From Photobacterium sp. CCB-ST2H9 (GTDB lineage: Bacteria; Pseudomonadota; Gammaproteobacteria; Enterobacterales; Vibrionaceae), in NCBI RefSeq assembly GCF_023151555.2, contig NZ_CP100426.1, positions 310,001-374,000 of the forward strand: a stretch of DNA of 64,000 bases. The letters run 5' to 3'. The notes under the pieces were generated by a model that was not told the origin of the DNA, ran no database searches, and saw only the letters and a program-made list of their open reading frames with translations. Both the position numbers and the translations under genes were made by a program. Every line of letters begins with the position of its first letter. Positions within the stretch are counted from its first letter, which is position 1. Of this stretch, positions 27,500 to 37,068 are shown in pieces.

Positions 27500-29491
27500 T
27501 TAATCAATGCAATTCAGCATGAAATTAATAATCGGGTCCGTCTCTGTGTTCATCGACAGGGCCTTAGGCATGTACTGTGGGGGTAACAGTATCTCACGTT
27601 CAATCAGCTCGTCTAACAACGGTTTGAATTCAAAGCCGGTTTTCCCGATAAACAGTGAAGTCAGATCGGTTTCTCTGTGTAAGCGGAGCGCATCTTTCAG
27701 ACCTCGCAGATAGAGGAAGTCTTTTGTGAAGCCACCGCCCCGGTAAGCACGGGTGGTAATCGTAAACGCCGTATCGTCAGACAAACCGTAGTCGAATTTC
27801 AGGGTGCTGAAGGTTTCATTGAAGCTGCGCTTATTCACCATCATATCCACGGCTACGACACGAAGCGCCAGGGTTTTCAGCCGGTGGAGCGGGAAGTTCC
27901 CTGACAGGTGCTCACACAAAATTGCCAGACCCTCCTGCGTATGCGTGTTGCCGGGCAGGCCCAGCTGCAGCACTTTCAGGGGTTGGGCTTCGGCATTCAC
28001 GCTGGTGACCATGTGCACACCCATTTCGTGGTGAATCAGGGCATACAGGTCTGCAGGAGTGAAGCGGCTGTTCAGGTTCACCTTCACTGTGCGTCCGCTG
28101 ACCATCGCGCGGGCGATCAGTTTGGTTGTGCCCTGGATTTTACAGCTGAAACCGTAGTCCTCAGCAGCCAGGTTGAAGGCATCAATCGCCTCATCTGCGC
28201 TGATTGTAGCTGTTTCACGCTCTGCGTATTCACGGGCATGCAGGATGAACCGGGCATTGGCGATGTCGCTTTCATCCGGGCGACCGTAGTAACGCAATGA
28301 GTTATAAAGAAACTCTTCATGGCCCAGACTGGTCAGCAGGTCGATACGAACAGCCAACTGGTCAATCACCTTGCGGTACATAGCCTGAATACCTGCGTCA
28401 CGAATGTCTTCCACAGGCAAACGATAGAGCTGCTCACGGAATTTATACGGATCCAGATCCAACTGCCGGTACGTAAACTTAGGCTGGTACGCATCACGAT
28501 TATGCAGGAAGCGTCTTTTTTCCTGCTTCAGGTTGATCGGGTTGATATAGCTGAGGGTATTCAGGCCACGGGCAAACCGGTATAACTGGCGATCAAGCTG
28601 CACAACTTCCTTTGGCAGTTTAGAGTCCAGTACGTGCGCTTTCTGACGTCGGCGCGTTGAAGGCTGCTTCATACGTGATTCAATCACATAAGCCGCATGG
28701 CCTGTCAGAGTGCTTTTCAGCTCGGTTTTGAGTTGCTCTATGACCAGAGGGTAACTTTCACCACCATTCTCATTCATATACACCTTCTTAATCTCAATCG
28801 GTAAGATCAGGGTGCGGGAGAAATGATCACGGACAAAGGTGGCCTGATATCCCATCCCCTGGAAGACCAGATTTTCACCGGCAGTCACTGCCAGGTTGGG
28901 CAGGTTCACCTGACCCAGACGCGTCAGTAAATCCTTAATTTCTGACTGCCACTCTTTACGATCAACCTGCGCCGTACCCAGGTTAAAGGTAGGGCACGGT
29001 GTGGTAATGCGTTCGTAATTATATGAGTGTACGTCATAGACGACACAGTAGCCGAACTTATGCTCCAGAGCCGTGATCAGCGCATGAAAAATCCGGTAGT
29101 AGCAACTGTGCTTTGCAAGGGATGCGAACCTTTCTGCATCGGTCAGCGGAGCGTGCCAGACATCTTTGCCCCAAGCCTGAGAGTAGATGCAGCTTTTCGG
29201 ATCGCGATTAAGATCGTATTCATAGCGGGAATCTTCGCCCTGCAGCACAATCGGCATGGATGCGACAAACTCACCTGTATAAGGATCTTCTTCGAAATAT
29301 CTTTCCTGTGCAGAAAGGTGGCACTTGGCCACCAGTTCAGGACGCATTCTGCTGCCGTGATGAATGGCTGTTGCCACAAACGGCTGGTACTCAGAAATAC
29401 GGATGGTCAGACTGCCATCAGCCAGCTGAGCTTCAAAAGGTATATTTTGCTGGATTAGTGCCAGCACTTCATGCTCAGCTAGTTGCCGCAT
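27500..29491 (-). CDS. DUF1704 / QEGLA-motif putative metallopeptidase
   Basis: A 663-residue cytoplasmic protein of the family named flavohemoglobin expression-modulating QEGLA motif protein. The motif is present as HTQEGLAILCEHLSG (about 515) and is preceded by HHEMGVHMVT (about 485), an HExxH-like zinc site. The N-terminal half resembles N-formylglutamate amidohydrolases (YCVVYDVHSYNYER). The start at 29491 overlaps the end of the ATP-grasp gene by 17 bases; an upstream in-frame ATG (29536) is possible. The partnership of this family with a glutathione-synthase-like gene is recurrent and suggests peptide-thiol or amide metabolism, but no reaction is proven. Confidence 0.88.
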   Translation of the reverse strand: MRQLAEHEVLALIQQNIPFEAQLADGSLTIRISEYQPFVATAIHHGSRMRPELVAKCHLSAQERYFEEDPYTGEFVASMPIVLQGEDSRYEYDLNRDPKSCIYSQAWGKDVWHAPLTDAERFASLAKHSCYYRIFHALITALEHKFGYCVVYDVHSYNYERITTPCPTFNLGTAQVDRKEWQSEIKDLLTRLGQVNLPNLAVTAGENLVFQGMGYQATFVRDHFSRTLILPIEIKKVYMNENGGESYPLVIEQLKTELKSTLTGHAAYVIESRMKQPSTRRRQKAHVLDSKLPKEVVQLDRQLYRFARGLNTLSYINPINLKQEKRRFLHNRDAYQPKFTYRQLDLDPYKFREQLYRLPVEDIRDAGIQAMYRKVIDQLAVRIDLLTSLGHEEFLYNSLRYYGRPDESDIANARFILHAREYAERETATISADEAIDAFNLAAEDYGFSCKIQGTTKLIARAMVSGRTVKVNLNSRFTPADLYALIHHEMGVHMVTSVNAEAQPLKVLQLGLPGNTHTQEGLAILCEHLSGNFPLHRLKTLALRVVAVDMMVNKRSFNETFSTLKFDYGLSDDTAFTITTRAYRGGGFTKDFLYLRGLKDALRLHRETDLTSLFIGKTGFEFKPLLDELIEREILLPPQYMPKALSMNTETDPIINFMLNCID

Positions 29492-30503
29492 CTTCGATAA
29501 CCTGTCTGAATTTATTTTTACGCGCGATGCTGACATCTTTCGCTTTCACAACGCTCTCGACAAAGTCGATTACTTCACGTTGCAGTTTTGTGCGGTTCAG
29601 GCGGTTGATACGGGTAATCCCGCCCGGGCTGAGTACATTGACTTCAACCAGTTTGCCGTTGATCACATCCAGACCGACGAAGTACAGGCCGTCACGGACC
29701 AGTTTCGGGCCGATATGACGACACAGGCGCAGTTCCTGTTTGGTCAGCGTGTGCTTCACTTCCTGACCACCGGCATGAATGTTCGAACGGACATCATCTT
29801 TTGCCGGAACACGCTTCATTGCACCAATAGGTTCACCATTCAGCATCATGATGCGCACGTCGCCTTGTTCAGCGCCTTCAATGTAATCCTGCAAAATCAC
29901 ATAGTTGTGGTCATCGCCGATATAGAAGTCGAGCAAAGAACGCACACTGGATTTAGCGCTTTTCTCAACCAGAATCACGCCTTTGCCGCCGTAACCGTTC
30001 AGCGGTTTCATGATCATGCGGTCATTCGGGTTCTCTTCCAGCACACGCTCGAGATATTCACGGTTTTTGGAAACGTGAGTGACCGGAATGAACTCACGGT
30101 TCGGGTCAGGCAGGGAAGCCGTGTAAAGTTTGTTATTGGCAACCCGCAGGCCGTCAATATCATTAAAAATGAAAGTATCGTCACGTACCGAGTCCAGGAA
30201 GTTCAGCGCCATCGTGTCCAGCGGCGGGTTAGCACGCATGATAATGGCGTCAAACCCTGCCAGAGGTAGTTCGGCTTTGCGGAATTCTGCTTTCCGGTAA
30301 AAGCTTGGAACATTGTTGGAAACGATTGTCTTTTTCAGCACTCGGCAAAAGGCAATTGCCATACTGTCACGCATGGTCAGGTTACTAGGCGTTGTCAGAG
30401 CAACAGTATGGCCACGACTGGCAACTTCATGGATCAATCGTAGAGTAGAGTCGGTTTCCGGTTCTACTTTGTGCCAAGGGTACATCACGAAACAAATTTT
30501 CAT
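29475..30503 (-). CDS. Glutathione-synthase-like ATP-grasp ligase
   Basis: A 342-residue ATP-grasp enzyme: N-terminal MKICFVMYPWHKVEPETDST, RANPPLD, MKPLNGYGGKGVI (glycine-rich ATP loop), QDYIEGAEQGDVRIMMLNGEPIGAMKRVP and FVGLDVINGKLVEVNVLSPGG (metal-binding). It resembles bacterial GshB, but it sits with a DUF1704 gene rather than gshA, so it may be a paralogue joining other substrates. The start at 30503 has an AGAAATG context; the longer frame from 30557 adds an unlikely N-terminus. Confidence 0.85.
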   Translation of the reverse strand: MKICFVMYPWHKVEPETDSTLRLIHEVASRGHTVALTTPSNLTMRDSMAIAFCRVLKKTIVSNNVPSFYRKAEFRKAELPLAGFDAIIMRANPPLDTMALNFLDSVRDDTFIFNDIDGLRVANNKLYTASLPDPNREFIPVTHVSKNREYLERVLEENPNDRMIMKPLNGYGGKGVILVEKSAKSSVRSLLDFYIGDDHNYVILQDYIEGAEQGDVRIMMLNGEPIGAMKRVPAKDDVRSNIHAGGQEVKHTLTKQELRLCRHIGPKLVRDGLYFVGLDVINGKLVEVNVLSPGGITRINRLNRTKLQREVIDFVESVVKAKDVSIARKNKFRQVIEDAATS

Positions 30504-30616
30504 TTCTATAAACCAGTTTATTGCCCGGTTGCATGGGGCAAAAAAGAAAAGAGCCACGCGCTATTAGGCGAATGGCTCGGTAAAGCATCTTGCTATGGCG
30601 ATAGTCAACAGATTAC

Positions 30617-30973
30617 TCAGTAATCCATATCCTCATCGCTACCGCCGCTATCATCGCTGTCATCTTCAAAGCTGTTCGCCGAAGATTTGCGAGGAGAATT
30701 GCACAAGGTATAGCTACGTACCTTGGTGGATGTCTGTTTCAGGTACTTCATCCAGCACTTCGCGAAATCTGATGCAATTTCCTGCTGACCTGTAATTTCA
30801 GCAAAAAACTGCACTTCTTCCGGGTTTTCAGGCTGAAGCAAACCTTCCTGGATACCACGCATGGTACGTCCGTAACTTTCCAGAATATTGGCTTCGCTGA
30901 GTGTGAATACGCCTGAGCGGTTAAAGCCGCGTGGGAAATTTTTATCGTCGTAAAATTTGCCTACACTTCTCAT
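30617..30973 (-). CDS. maoP: Macrodomain Ter organisation protein MaoP (DUF413)
   Basis: A 118-residue protein whose N-terminal half FYDDKNFPRGFNRSGVFTLSEANILESYG lines up by eye with E. coli MaoP (YifE). The tail is long, acidic and rich in Asp/Ser. In E. coli MaoP acts with the maoS site in Ori and Right domain conformation. The neighbouring divergent gene is hdfR, the same arrangement as in E. coli, which strongly supports both names. The start is chosen at 30973 with GCAGGTG upstream; 30988 is an alternative. Confidence 0.85.
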   Translation of the reverse strand: MRSVGKFYDDKNFPRGFNRSGVFTLSEANILESYGRTMRGIQEGLLQPENPEEVQFFAEITGQQEIASDFAKCWMKYLKQTSTKVRSYTLCNSPRKSSANSFEDDSDDSGGSDEDMDY

Positions 30974-31135
30974 CTGATCACCTGCCATGTGAGATTTGCG
31001 CTGATATTCTTTCAGGTTTGTCGAGTTGTAAATCAAAGGTTTTTCGTCGTCACGATAAAACTTTTTAATGATAAGTGCGGGTCGCTCAGTGTAGTATCGC
31101 CATGAGTCCCTTCTTCTATATATACGGGTTAACTT

Positions 31136-31996
31136 GTGGACACCGAATTACTGAAAACATTTCTTGAAGTCACCAAAACAAGGCATTTTGGCCGGGCTGC
31201 CGACAATTTATATCTGACGCAGTCGGCTGTCAGCTTTCGGATACGGCAGCTCGAATCACAACTGGGTAATGCTTTGTTTTCTCGCCAGCGTGGGAATGTT
31301 CACCTCACGGCAGCCGGTGAGCGGCTGCAGCCTTATGCTGAGGCGATTTTACAGACCTGGAGCCGTGCGAGGCAGGATGTTGCTTTATCAGACTCCTGTA
31401 ATAATCAGATAACGCTGGGGGCTTCGGCATTGGTGTGGGAGTTTGATGGCATCTCAGACTGGATCAGCCGCATCTATGGCGCGATTCCGGACCTAGCTTT
31501 GCGACTCGAGACGGTTTCAAGACAGGGGCTGGCGAAACAGATTCTGAATAAAAGCATTGATGTGGTCATTACCAGTGAACCGCCCAAGATTGACAACCTG
31601 ATTGTCAATAAAGTCAGGGAGTATCAGTTACAACTGGTTTGTCATATGCCGGATTGTGATATGACAGGTGTCAAAGATATGCCTTTAGTTTATCTGGACT
31701 GGGGAACCCGTTTCGCGGTAGAGCATAGCCGCATATATGAGTTACAGAAAACACCGATACTGCATACCCATTCAAGCAAGATGGCGCTGGAGCATTTGCT
31801 GAATAATGGTGGTGTCGGTTATCTGCCATCGCCTGTGATTGCTCACAGTGTTGAAGCAGGGGAGCTTTATGTCGTCAAGAATGCACCCGTGATGGAGCAA
31901 ACTTTGTATCTGATCTGGCGCGATGACAACGAGAAAATTGAGTTGCTGGATCGCTTGCTGGACGTTGCGTTCAGTGAGATTAGTGAAAGTGTATAA
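31136..31996 (+). CDS. hdfR: LysR-family regulator HdfR
   Basis: A 286-residue LysR-type regulator with the N-terminal HTH LLKTFLEVTKTRHFGRAADNLYLTQSAVSFRIRQLE and the usual co-inducer domain. It starts with GTG. Adjacency to and divergence from maoP reproduce the hdfR/maoP order of Enterobacteriaceae. In E. coli HdfR represses flhDC; whether that holds here is not shown by the sequence. No operator is evident in the short shared promoter region. Confidence 0.85.
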   Translation: MDTELLKTFLEVTKTRHFGRAADNLYLTQSAVSFRIRQLESQLGNALFSRQRGNVHLTAAGERLQPYAEAILQTWSRARQDVALSDSCNNQITLGASALVWEFDGISDWISRIYGAIPDLALRLETVSRQGLAKQILNKSIDVVITSEPPKIDNLIVNKVREYQLQLVCHMPDCDMTGVKDMPLVYLDWGTRFAVEHSRIYELQKTPILHTHSSKMALEHLLNNGGVGYLPSPVIAHSVEAGELYVVKNAPVMEQTLYLIWRDDNEKIELLDRLLDVAFSEISESV

Positions 31997-32281
31997 GCAC
32001 AGTTTTCTGAATAAAATATTTTGTTGTCATGATTAAAATATCTTGTTGTACAGAGATTCAGGCTTTGCATTAGTCTCGCTGCTGGAAGGAGGGCGGTTCT
32101 GGTGAATTCAAGCTCTCGCTGTATTGGCTATGTGCAGCGAATGAACCGACTTTCTTGTCATACCGCTGAGCATTTGTGTTTTTTTGAATTGTTCCCCTAT
32201 GCTTAGTGGTGATGGTCAGCCCGGTTTGGGGTGGCCCAACATCCTCAATGTTTTTATCTGGTTGTGTGTCAGGAAACAAGC

Positions 32282-32446
32282 ATGGCAAAGTTAGATGAGA
32301 AGTTCCGCAAAGGGTCGAAGTCCAAACTCAAGAGTGATTTTGATGATGACTTTTTTGATTACAATCAGCAGGCGCGGAAGAAAAAACGCCGCCCATCGCG
32401 CCAGCGTCAGGACAGCGGTGAGTACATGGATTTCGACTACGAGTAA
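32282..32446 (+). CDS. Small highly charged protein, unknown
   Basis: A 54-residue protein with an acidic Asp/Phe stretch (SDFDDDFFDYN) flanked by basic clusters (RKGSKSKLK, ARKKKRRPSRQRQ) and an aromatic/acidic end. It resembles small Vibrionaceae proteins with alternating charge but cannot be named with certainty. The start MAKLDEKFRKG is favoured over the longer frame from 32231. A strong terminator follows about 65 bases downstream. Confidence 0.6.
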   Translation: MAKLDEKFRKGSKSKLKSDFDDDFFDYNQQARKKKRRPSRQRQDSGEYMDFDYE

Positions 32447-32511
32447 TTAAAATTTCACGACATAGCCTCCAGTAAGTAACGATTCACGTTCAGCTGGAAA
32501 CCAGACACGAG

Positions 32512-32543
32512 AAGCGCACCCCAGGGTGCGCTTTGTTATTTTT
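32512..32543 (+). terminator. Intrinsic terminator
   Basis: The stem AAGCGCACC/GGTGCGCTT is followed by TGTTATTTTT. It ends the unit with the small charged protein, convergent to yjjG. Confidence 0.8.
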
Positions 32544-32583
32544 GGAATCTCTTCAGCAAAATCTTTTCAATCAGGGCTGAATT

Positions 32584-33267
32584 TTACTGTACGTCTTTCA
32601 GTAAGAGTGAAGACAGCTCATCCAGGTGGCTGACGATATAACTCGGACGAATACCTTCCGGTGCCTCGTGATCATGATGATTCAGCCAGCAGGTATCCAT
32701 GCCTGCATTGATGCCCCCCAGAATGTCTGAATGCGGATTGTCACCGACCATGAGCACTTTGCTGCGTTCTGGGTTACCGATCGCATTCAGCGCGTAATCA
32801 AAAATCTCAGGGGCTGGTTTGGCTGCGCCGACCTGTTCTGAAATGATTAATGTAGAGAAGTAATCTGTGACCCCGGTCCGGCGTAAACGGACATCCTGAA
32901 GTTCAGTAAACCCGTTGGTAATAATGCCCATTTTTACGTGCGGATTCAGCCGTTCCAGCATTGAAGCCGCGCCTGGCAGTAATGAACAGGTGTCTGCCAT
33001 CGCCTCAAGAAATGCGCTGTTCAGAGTGACTGTCGTGACATTGAGCTTGGAAGCCCAGTATTCAAAACGCAGGTGTTTGATTTGCTCAGCGTTGATATCA
33101 CCGTTTTGATAGTCCACCCAAAGTGGTTTGTTGATACGTTGATATTCAGAGAAATGCTCAGGGGTAAAATCAACCTCAAAACGGGAAAACATCAGTTTGA
33201 GGCCGCTGTAAGCATCGAAATGGAAAAGTGTTTCGTCAGCATCAAACAATATCCACTGGTATTTCAT
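32584..33267 (-). CDS. yjjG: Pyrimidine 5'-nucleotidase YjjG (HAD family)
   Basis: A 227-residue HAD phosphatase. Motif I is [12 protein letters not shown], motif II is [10 protein letters not shown], motif III/IV is [11 protein letters not shown]...[15 protein letters not shown]. It resembles E. coli YjjG, which removes phosphate from non-canonical pyrimidine nucleotides. The start [14 protein letters not shown] is chosen because the catalytic aspartate then falls at the normal residue 9; the frame extending to 33327 is improbable. Confidence 0.88.
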   Translation of the reverse strand: MKYQWILFDADETLFHFDAYSGLKLMFSRFEVDFTPEHFSEYQRINKPLWVDYQNGDINAEQIKHLRFEYWASKLNVTTVTLNSAFLEAMADTCSLLPGAASMLERLNPHVKMGIITNGFTELQDVRLRRTGVTDYFSTLIISEQVGAAKPAPEIFDYALNAIGNPERSKVLMVGDNPHSDILGGINAGMDTCWLNHHDHEAPEGIRPSYIVSHLDELSSLLLKDVQ

Positions 33268-33389
33268 AGAGTCAGCCTGTGAAGTTGAGGAAACCCACAT
33301 CTTACTCTTTTCATCGCCCGGCAACAAAAGAAACCGGGCAACAGCGGAATTACATGATTGATACAGCAGCGGAAATGGCAGTGTGATGA

Positions 33390-33695
33390 TTATGCTGCCA
33401 GATGGTCGGTCATCATCCCTGTGGGTTCATTGTAGAGCTTGATCACCAGGGTCAGCGTTTCTTTTTGTGTATCTTCTTTAATGGTGTCTATGGTGTAGAA
33501 CTGGCCGGTTTTATTTTTTAAAGATTTCTTCACCAGCTGGGCAATGCTGTCGTCGATGTCACCTTTGACTTCAATGGTTTCGACTAATTGAAAGTAACCA
33601 TGATTTGCTTCATCAGGGGCAAGCAGTTCAGGATTGGCTAAAGCTGAGCCAGAGGCGCTGAGAAGAATGGCACTGAAAATGATGCGCTGAAACAT
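33390..33695 (-). CDS. Small periplasmic protein, DUF1471/YdgH-like
   Basis: A 101-residue protein with a signal peptide ending at [10 protein letters not shown]. The rest ([42 protein letters not shown]) has the length and pattern of the DUF1471 (BhsA/McbA/YdgH) domains: a strand with G, a helix with L..K, then Y.I and a final strand. Those are stress- and biofilm-linked periplasmic proteins. The match is by pattern only. Confidence 0.6.
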   Translation of the reverse strand: MFQRIIFSAILLSASGSALANPELLAPDEANHGYFQLVETIEVKGDIDDSIAQLVKKSLKNKTGQFYTIDTIKEDTQKETLTLVIKLYNEPTGMMTDHLAA

Positions 33696-33785
33696 GTGGG
33701 TTCCGTCAATGAAAGATGAATATTGCTCATAGCGGCAACTGTGCCATAGCTGCCGCAGTGAATGTCAGCATTCTGTTAATTTGGA

Positions 33786-34715
33786 TTATTCGACATAATT
33801 TTTTTGATCTTCAGTCAACACATTTTCCTGATGCTGATGCGCACCTCTTAACATGGCATGAATCAGCTCATTCGCTTCGAATTTAGTCAGTGCTTCATGG
33901 GCACCCACCTGATGTGCCTGAGAGACACTGATTTCGCTCGACAGCGATGTGTGCAGGATTATATAGGTGCCACTCAGTTTGGCACTGTTCTGGACTTCAA
34001 ATGCCAGCTCGTAGCCATCCAGTCCCGGCATTTCAATGTCACTGACCAGAATTTCAAAGGGGTGACCTGCGTCGGCAGCCTGATTCAGCATTCTGAGGGC
34101 GTCAGTCCCGGTAGTTGCGATGTGATAAGGGATGCTCACGCTGTCCATTGCCTGACAAAGCTGGCGGCGGGCAACGGCAGAATCATCTACCAGCAGAATT
34201 TTCAGCGGGCGCAGAATTTCGCGCTGAACATCGGTCAGAACCGGATGAAGGCTTTCAGGAGAATCAGGAAACACTTTAGACAACAACAACTCAATATCTA
34301 ATAACTGAACCAGCTGGTTCTCAATATTTGTCACACCGGTAACAAAGATGTTTCGGCCCAGCGATGGCGGCGGGGCGTCAATGTTATGCCAGTTACACTC
34401 TGTAATTTTGTTGATCCCTCGAACCAGAAAACCAACCAGCCGGCGGCGGCAGTCGGTGATAATGATATAGCATTGCTTCAGTTCTTCCGGTGTGAGCGCA
34501 GGGTAACCGATGGCCTTAGCCATATCGATCACCGGCAAGGTGTCACCACGGAGGCTGGCTGCTCCTAAAACCGTTGGATGGGATTGCGGAATAGCAGTTA
34601 AAGGCGTAAAAGGAACGATTTCTTTCACTTTCAGTGTGCCAATGGCAAACAGTTGCCGGGAATTCAGCCGAAAAAGCAGCATCCCCTGAGATTGATTGGT
34701 TGCGGTTTTGAGCAT
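33786..34715 (-). CDS. cheV: Chemotaxis protein CheV
   Basis: A 309-residue coupling protein with an N-terminal CheW domain (about 10-150; MLLFRLNSRQLFAIGTLKVKEI, PVIDMAKAIG) and a C-terminal receiver (about 170-295) with DD near the start, phospho-acceptor in LVSDIEMPGLDG and signalling lysine after HEALTKFEANE. It links receptors with CheA and adapts signalling by phosphorylation. Stand-alone gene; the other che genes are not in the window. Confidence 0.93.
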   Translation of the reverse strand: MLKTATNQSQGMLLFRLNSRQLFAIGTLKVKEIVPFTPLTAIPQSHPTVLGAASLRGDTLPVIDMAKAIGYPALTPEELKQCYIIITDCRRRLVGFLVRGINKITECNWHNIDAPPPSLGRNIFVTGVTNIENQLVQLLDIELLLSKVFPDSPESLHPVLTDVQREILRPLKILLVDDSAVARRQLCQAMDSVSIPYHIATTGTDALRMLNQAADAGHPFEILVSDIEMPGLDGYELAFEVQNSAKLSGTYIILHTSLSSEISVSQAHQVGAHEALTKFEANELIHAMLRGAHQHQENVLTEDQKNYVE

Positions 34716-35105
34716 TGCAGCTTCCCTTTTCCACCCGTCAAATTGTCTTCTGTTGCAACAGAAGAGGACAAGATTTTAATCCGATTATAGTAGCCTGTGG
34801 TTCTGGCAAAAGGAATTCATCGTATTGATTTTATTCTTAGTACTTGAACTTTGAGGCTGATCCAGCTTTTTCCCGGTTCAGGAGAAATCTGTTGTCCCAA
34901 ATGACCTCGTGGCGCGGATTATGCGGGGGAAGATTGGGCTTTTATATAGCGGGTCATCTGGAGCTGAATGCGCTTGGAATGTCGCCGGAGTGCGTTGAAT
35001 ACAGCTATAGTTATAGTCAAAAGGCATACAGGGAAGGGGCTGTGAACCCGGTGCAGTGAAACGCATGGAATGCTGAGGACGTTGAACTCTGAGATAGGTG
35101 TGGTT
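34716..35105. other. Intergenic stretch
   Basis: It contains a 71-codon plus-strand frame (34844-35059) with no family resemblance and no good ribosome site; not called. No other motif is evident. Confidence 0.4.
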
Positions 35106-35285
35106 ATGGAATTACGGAATAGAACTGGCGATATTGCTCACCTGGCAGACAATCTTACGTTGAAAGAAATTGTCGATATGGGATTTTCAATTGATCTGTG
35201 TGACGAAAACTATGATCCCAATGAACACTGGACGATCAGGCAATCCCGTCAGAAAAAAGAAGGTGAGTATCCTTCGAATCAATGA
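35106..35285 (+). CDS. Hypothetical 59-residue protein
   Basis: The product begins MELRNRTGDIAHLADNLTLKEI, is acidic in the middle (CDENYDPNEHW) and basic near its end. No family recognised and no signal peptide. A terminator starting 8 bases after the stop supports a real, independently transcribed gene. The longer frame to 35070 lacks a better start. Confidence 0.55.
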   Translation: MELRNRTGDIAHLADNLTLKEIVDMGFSIDLCDENYDPNEHWTIRQSRQKKEGEYPSNQ

Positions 35286-35292
35286 ATTGATG

Positions 35293-35319
35293 GCCAGAGC
35301 ATTTTGCTCTGGCTTTTTT
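35293..35319 (+). terminator. Intrinsic terminator
   Basis: The perfect stem GCCAGAGC/GCTCTGGC with a 5-base loop is followed by TTTTTT. Confidence 0.9.
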
Positions 35320-35536
35320 CTATTTCAGCATGGATTGATATTCGTGAAATAAACACGTTATGCTTTGTACTTCCTGTGGTGAAATGGGAGTCGTTTTTGT
35401 CTGTTTGAAATATTCATGGGAATCACATTGATGAATGGGGAATATAAATCATCTGTTTTCATCATTTCATTTCAGTCTTCATTCTGATTCGCGATAGAAA
35501 ATTAAAGAACTCGGTTTTAAAAAGGATGTTATACGT

Positions 35537-36262
35537 ATGCGTGGTCGCTTTATTTGTTATCAGCCAAACCCGACAGCGGAAGTGAATCTTGTTTGTTTTC
35601 CATTTGCGGGCGGAAGTGCAGCAATATTTCATCCATGGGTGGCGCAGTTGCCCCGCCATGTCCAGTTGTTAGCTTATCAGCCTCCCGGGCGGTCGCAGCG
35701 TATGGCTGAACCTGGCTGTATCACGATGCAGGAGTATATTGAGGATATCTGGGGTGGTTTACAGGGACACTTAGAAAAACCATTGATTCTCTTTGGCCAT
35801 AGCATGGGTGCGCTTATTGCCTATGAAGTTGTCAGAAAATTGCATCTAGAGAACCCGCATGTGCCGGTGAAAGCATTTTTTTCTGCGGCAAAGTCACCCT
35901 GGAAAAAAAATCGGGCGAAACTCATCAGCCACCTCAATGATGATGAATTTATCAACGAGCTGAAAAGAAAAGGGGGCTTTCCGGAAGAGATTCTGAACAA
36001 TCAGGAGTTGATGGCACTGTGTACGCCATTTATTAAATCTGATTATCAGCTTGTTGAACAATACTGCTCTGAAGAAACACGTCAATTGGCTGTCCCTGCG
36101 ACTGTTCTTGCCGGTCTGGAGGATGAAATCTCAGAACAGGAACTGGCTGAGTGGGAAAATGGGTTTACTGAATCACCGGATATTCATCATTTTCCTGGAG
36201 GTCATTTCTTTCTCCATGAGCATGCGGTAATGAATGAGATGATTGCCTTAATCACCCGTTAA
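35537..36262 (+). CDS. Type II thioesterase (GrsT/SrfAD-like)
   Basis: A 241-residue alpha/beta hydrolase of thioesterase group II: LVCFPFAGGSAAIFHPW, YQPPGRSQRM, nucleophile GHSMGAL, Asp in VLAGLEDEISE and His in FPGGHFFLHEH. These enzymes remove stalled acyl groups from carrier proteins of nonribosomal peptide or polyketide synthases. No such synthase, carrier protein or phosphopantetheinyl transferase gene is seen in the window, so its partner is elsewhere or it acts otherwise. The upstream sequence is AT-rich. Confidence 0.88.
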   Translation: MRGRFICYQPNPTAEVNLVCFPFAGGSAAIFHPWVAQLPRHVQLLAYQPPGRSQRMAEPGCITMQEYIEDIWGGLQGHLEKPLILFGHSMGALIAYEVVRKLHLENPHVPVKAFFSAAKSPWKKNRAKLISHLNDDEFINELKRKGGFPEEILNNQELMALCTPFIKSDYQLVEQYCSEETRQLAVPATVLAGLEDEISEQELAEWENGFTESPDIHHFPGGHFFLHEHAVMNEMIALITR

Positions 36263-36347
36263 CCGAACATTGAACATTGCAGACACCCGTGGATTTTAAC
36301 GCCATCGGGTGTTTGCATGGCTGAACTGACGTCACTGATTCGTCTGC

Positions 36348-37046
36348 TTACTTTTCCAGCCATCCGGCGACAGTCTGTACCGGGACAAAACTGTTTTCTC
36401 TGGTGAGCCAGACAGCTACAGCATCCGCATTGAGTGGAATCTCAACCTGCGTGAAAGTCCAGGTGGATTCTGAGGCTTTACGGGAATCACTCAGGACAAT
36501 ATGGTCATACACAAGATTTTTTCCGGCATTTTCACCCCGCTTTATCTGAGTTTGCTCATCCATCGCCAGAATGACTAATTGAGCAATAAAGCGACCTTTG
36601 CCTTTGTAATCGAGCTGAAATGTATTTCCATTTCGGGTGAGTTTCAGAATTTCTGTAGCTCGGGAATTGTGCGCCGGTAACGGCTGCCTGCGGAAAAAGC
36701 CACGCCACTCCTTGCCGTCAATCACAAATCCCGGCGTATAGACGCCGCTTAAGATTCTGTACTGATGATAGAGCCGCTGCTTCAGGCTGTATTCTGGCTT
36801 TGAAAATGTATCTTTCCAACCCAGTGAATCCCAGTAATCAACATGATAGACGACTGGAAGGATCTCTTCCCAGAGTTGATATTTCTGTTTCAAAGCGCTG
36901 GTGAAGTGATCGGCCGGCGGACAACTGGAGCAGCCTTGTGACGTAAACAGCTCAATGACCTGCGCTGGGGGGCCAGAATGTTGCCAAGTTTGTGCAGGAG
37001 TAATTGGGCTGACAAGAAGTAAGCTGGCAGCGATGACTGTTTTCAT
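36348..37046 (-). CDS. DUF1223 thioredoxin-like secreted protein
   Basis: A 232-residue exported protein. The signal peptide ends near PITPAQ, then VIELFTSQGCSSCPPADHF carries a CxxC in a thioredoxin-like setting, with VYHVDYWDSLGWKDTFS next; both are DUF1223 hallmarks. Function not established, likely periplasmic. A 43-codon frame lies 22 bases upstream on the same strand, and a divergent TetR gene beyond it may control the pair. Confidence 0.85.
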   Translation of the reverse strand: MKTVIAASLLLVSPITPAQTWQHSGPPAQVIELFTSQGCSSCPPADHFTSALKQKYQLWEEILPVVYHVDYWDSLGWKDTFSKPEYSLKQRLYHQYRILSGVYTPGFVIDGKEWRGFFRRQPLPAHNSRATEILKLTRNGNTFQLDYKGKGRFIAQLVILAMDEQTQIKRGENAGKNLVYDHIVLSDSRKASESTWTFTQVEIPLNADAVAVWLTRENSFVPVQTVAGWLEK

Positions 37047-37068
37047 TTCTCTTTTCCCACTGGATGTC

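Noticed and set aside
29580..30269. Plus-strand frame of 229 codons
   Set aside because: It is antisense to the ATP-grasp gene and has the His/Val/Gln-rich composition typical of such shadows.
33858..34301. Plus-strand frame of 147 codons
   Set aside because: It is antisense to cheV; shadow of a well-supported gene.
34844..35059. 71-codon plus-strand frame
   Set aside because: No ribosome site, odd composition and no resemblance to known proteins.
34960..35060. Possible cobalamin-riboswitch-like sequence (AGGGAAGGGG...CCCGGTGCAG)
   Set aside because: The conserved core order of the B12 riboswitch is not present, and no B12 gene follows.
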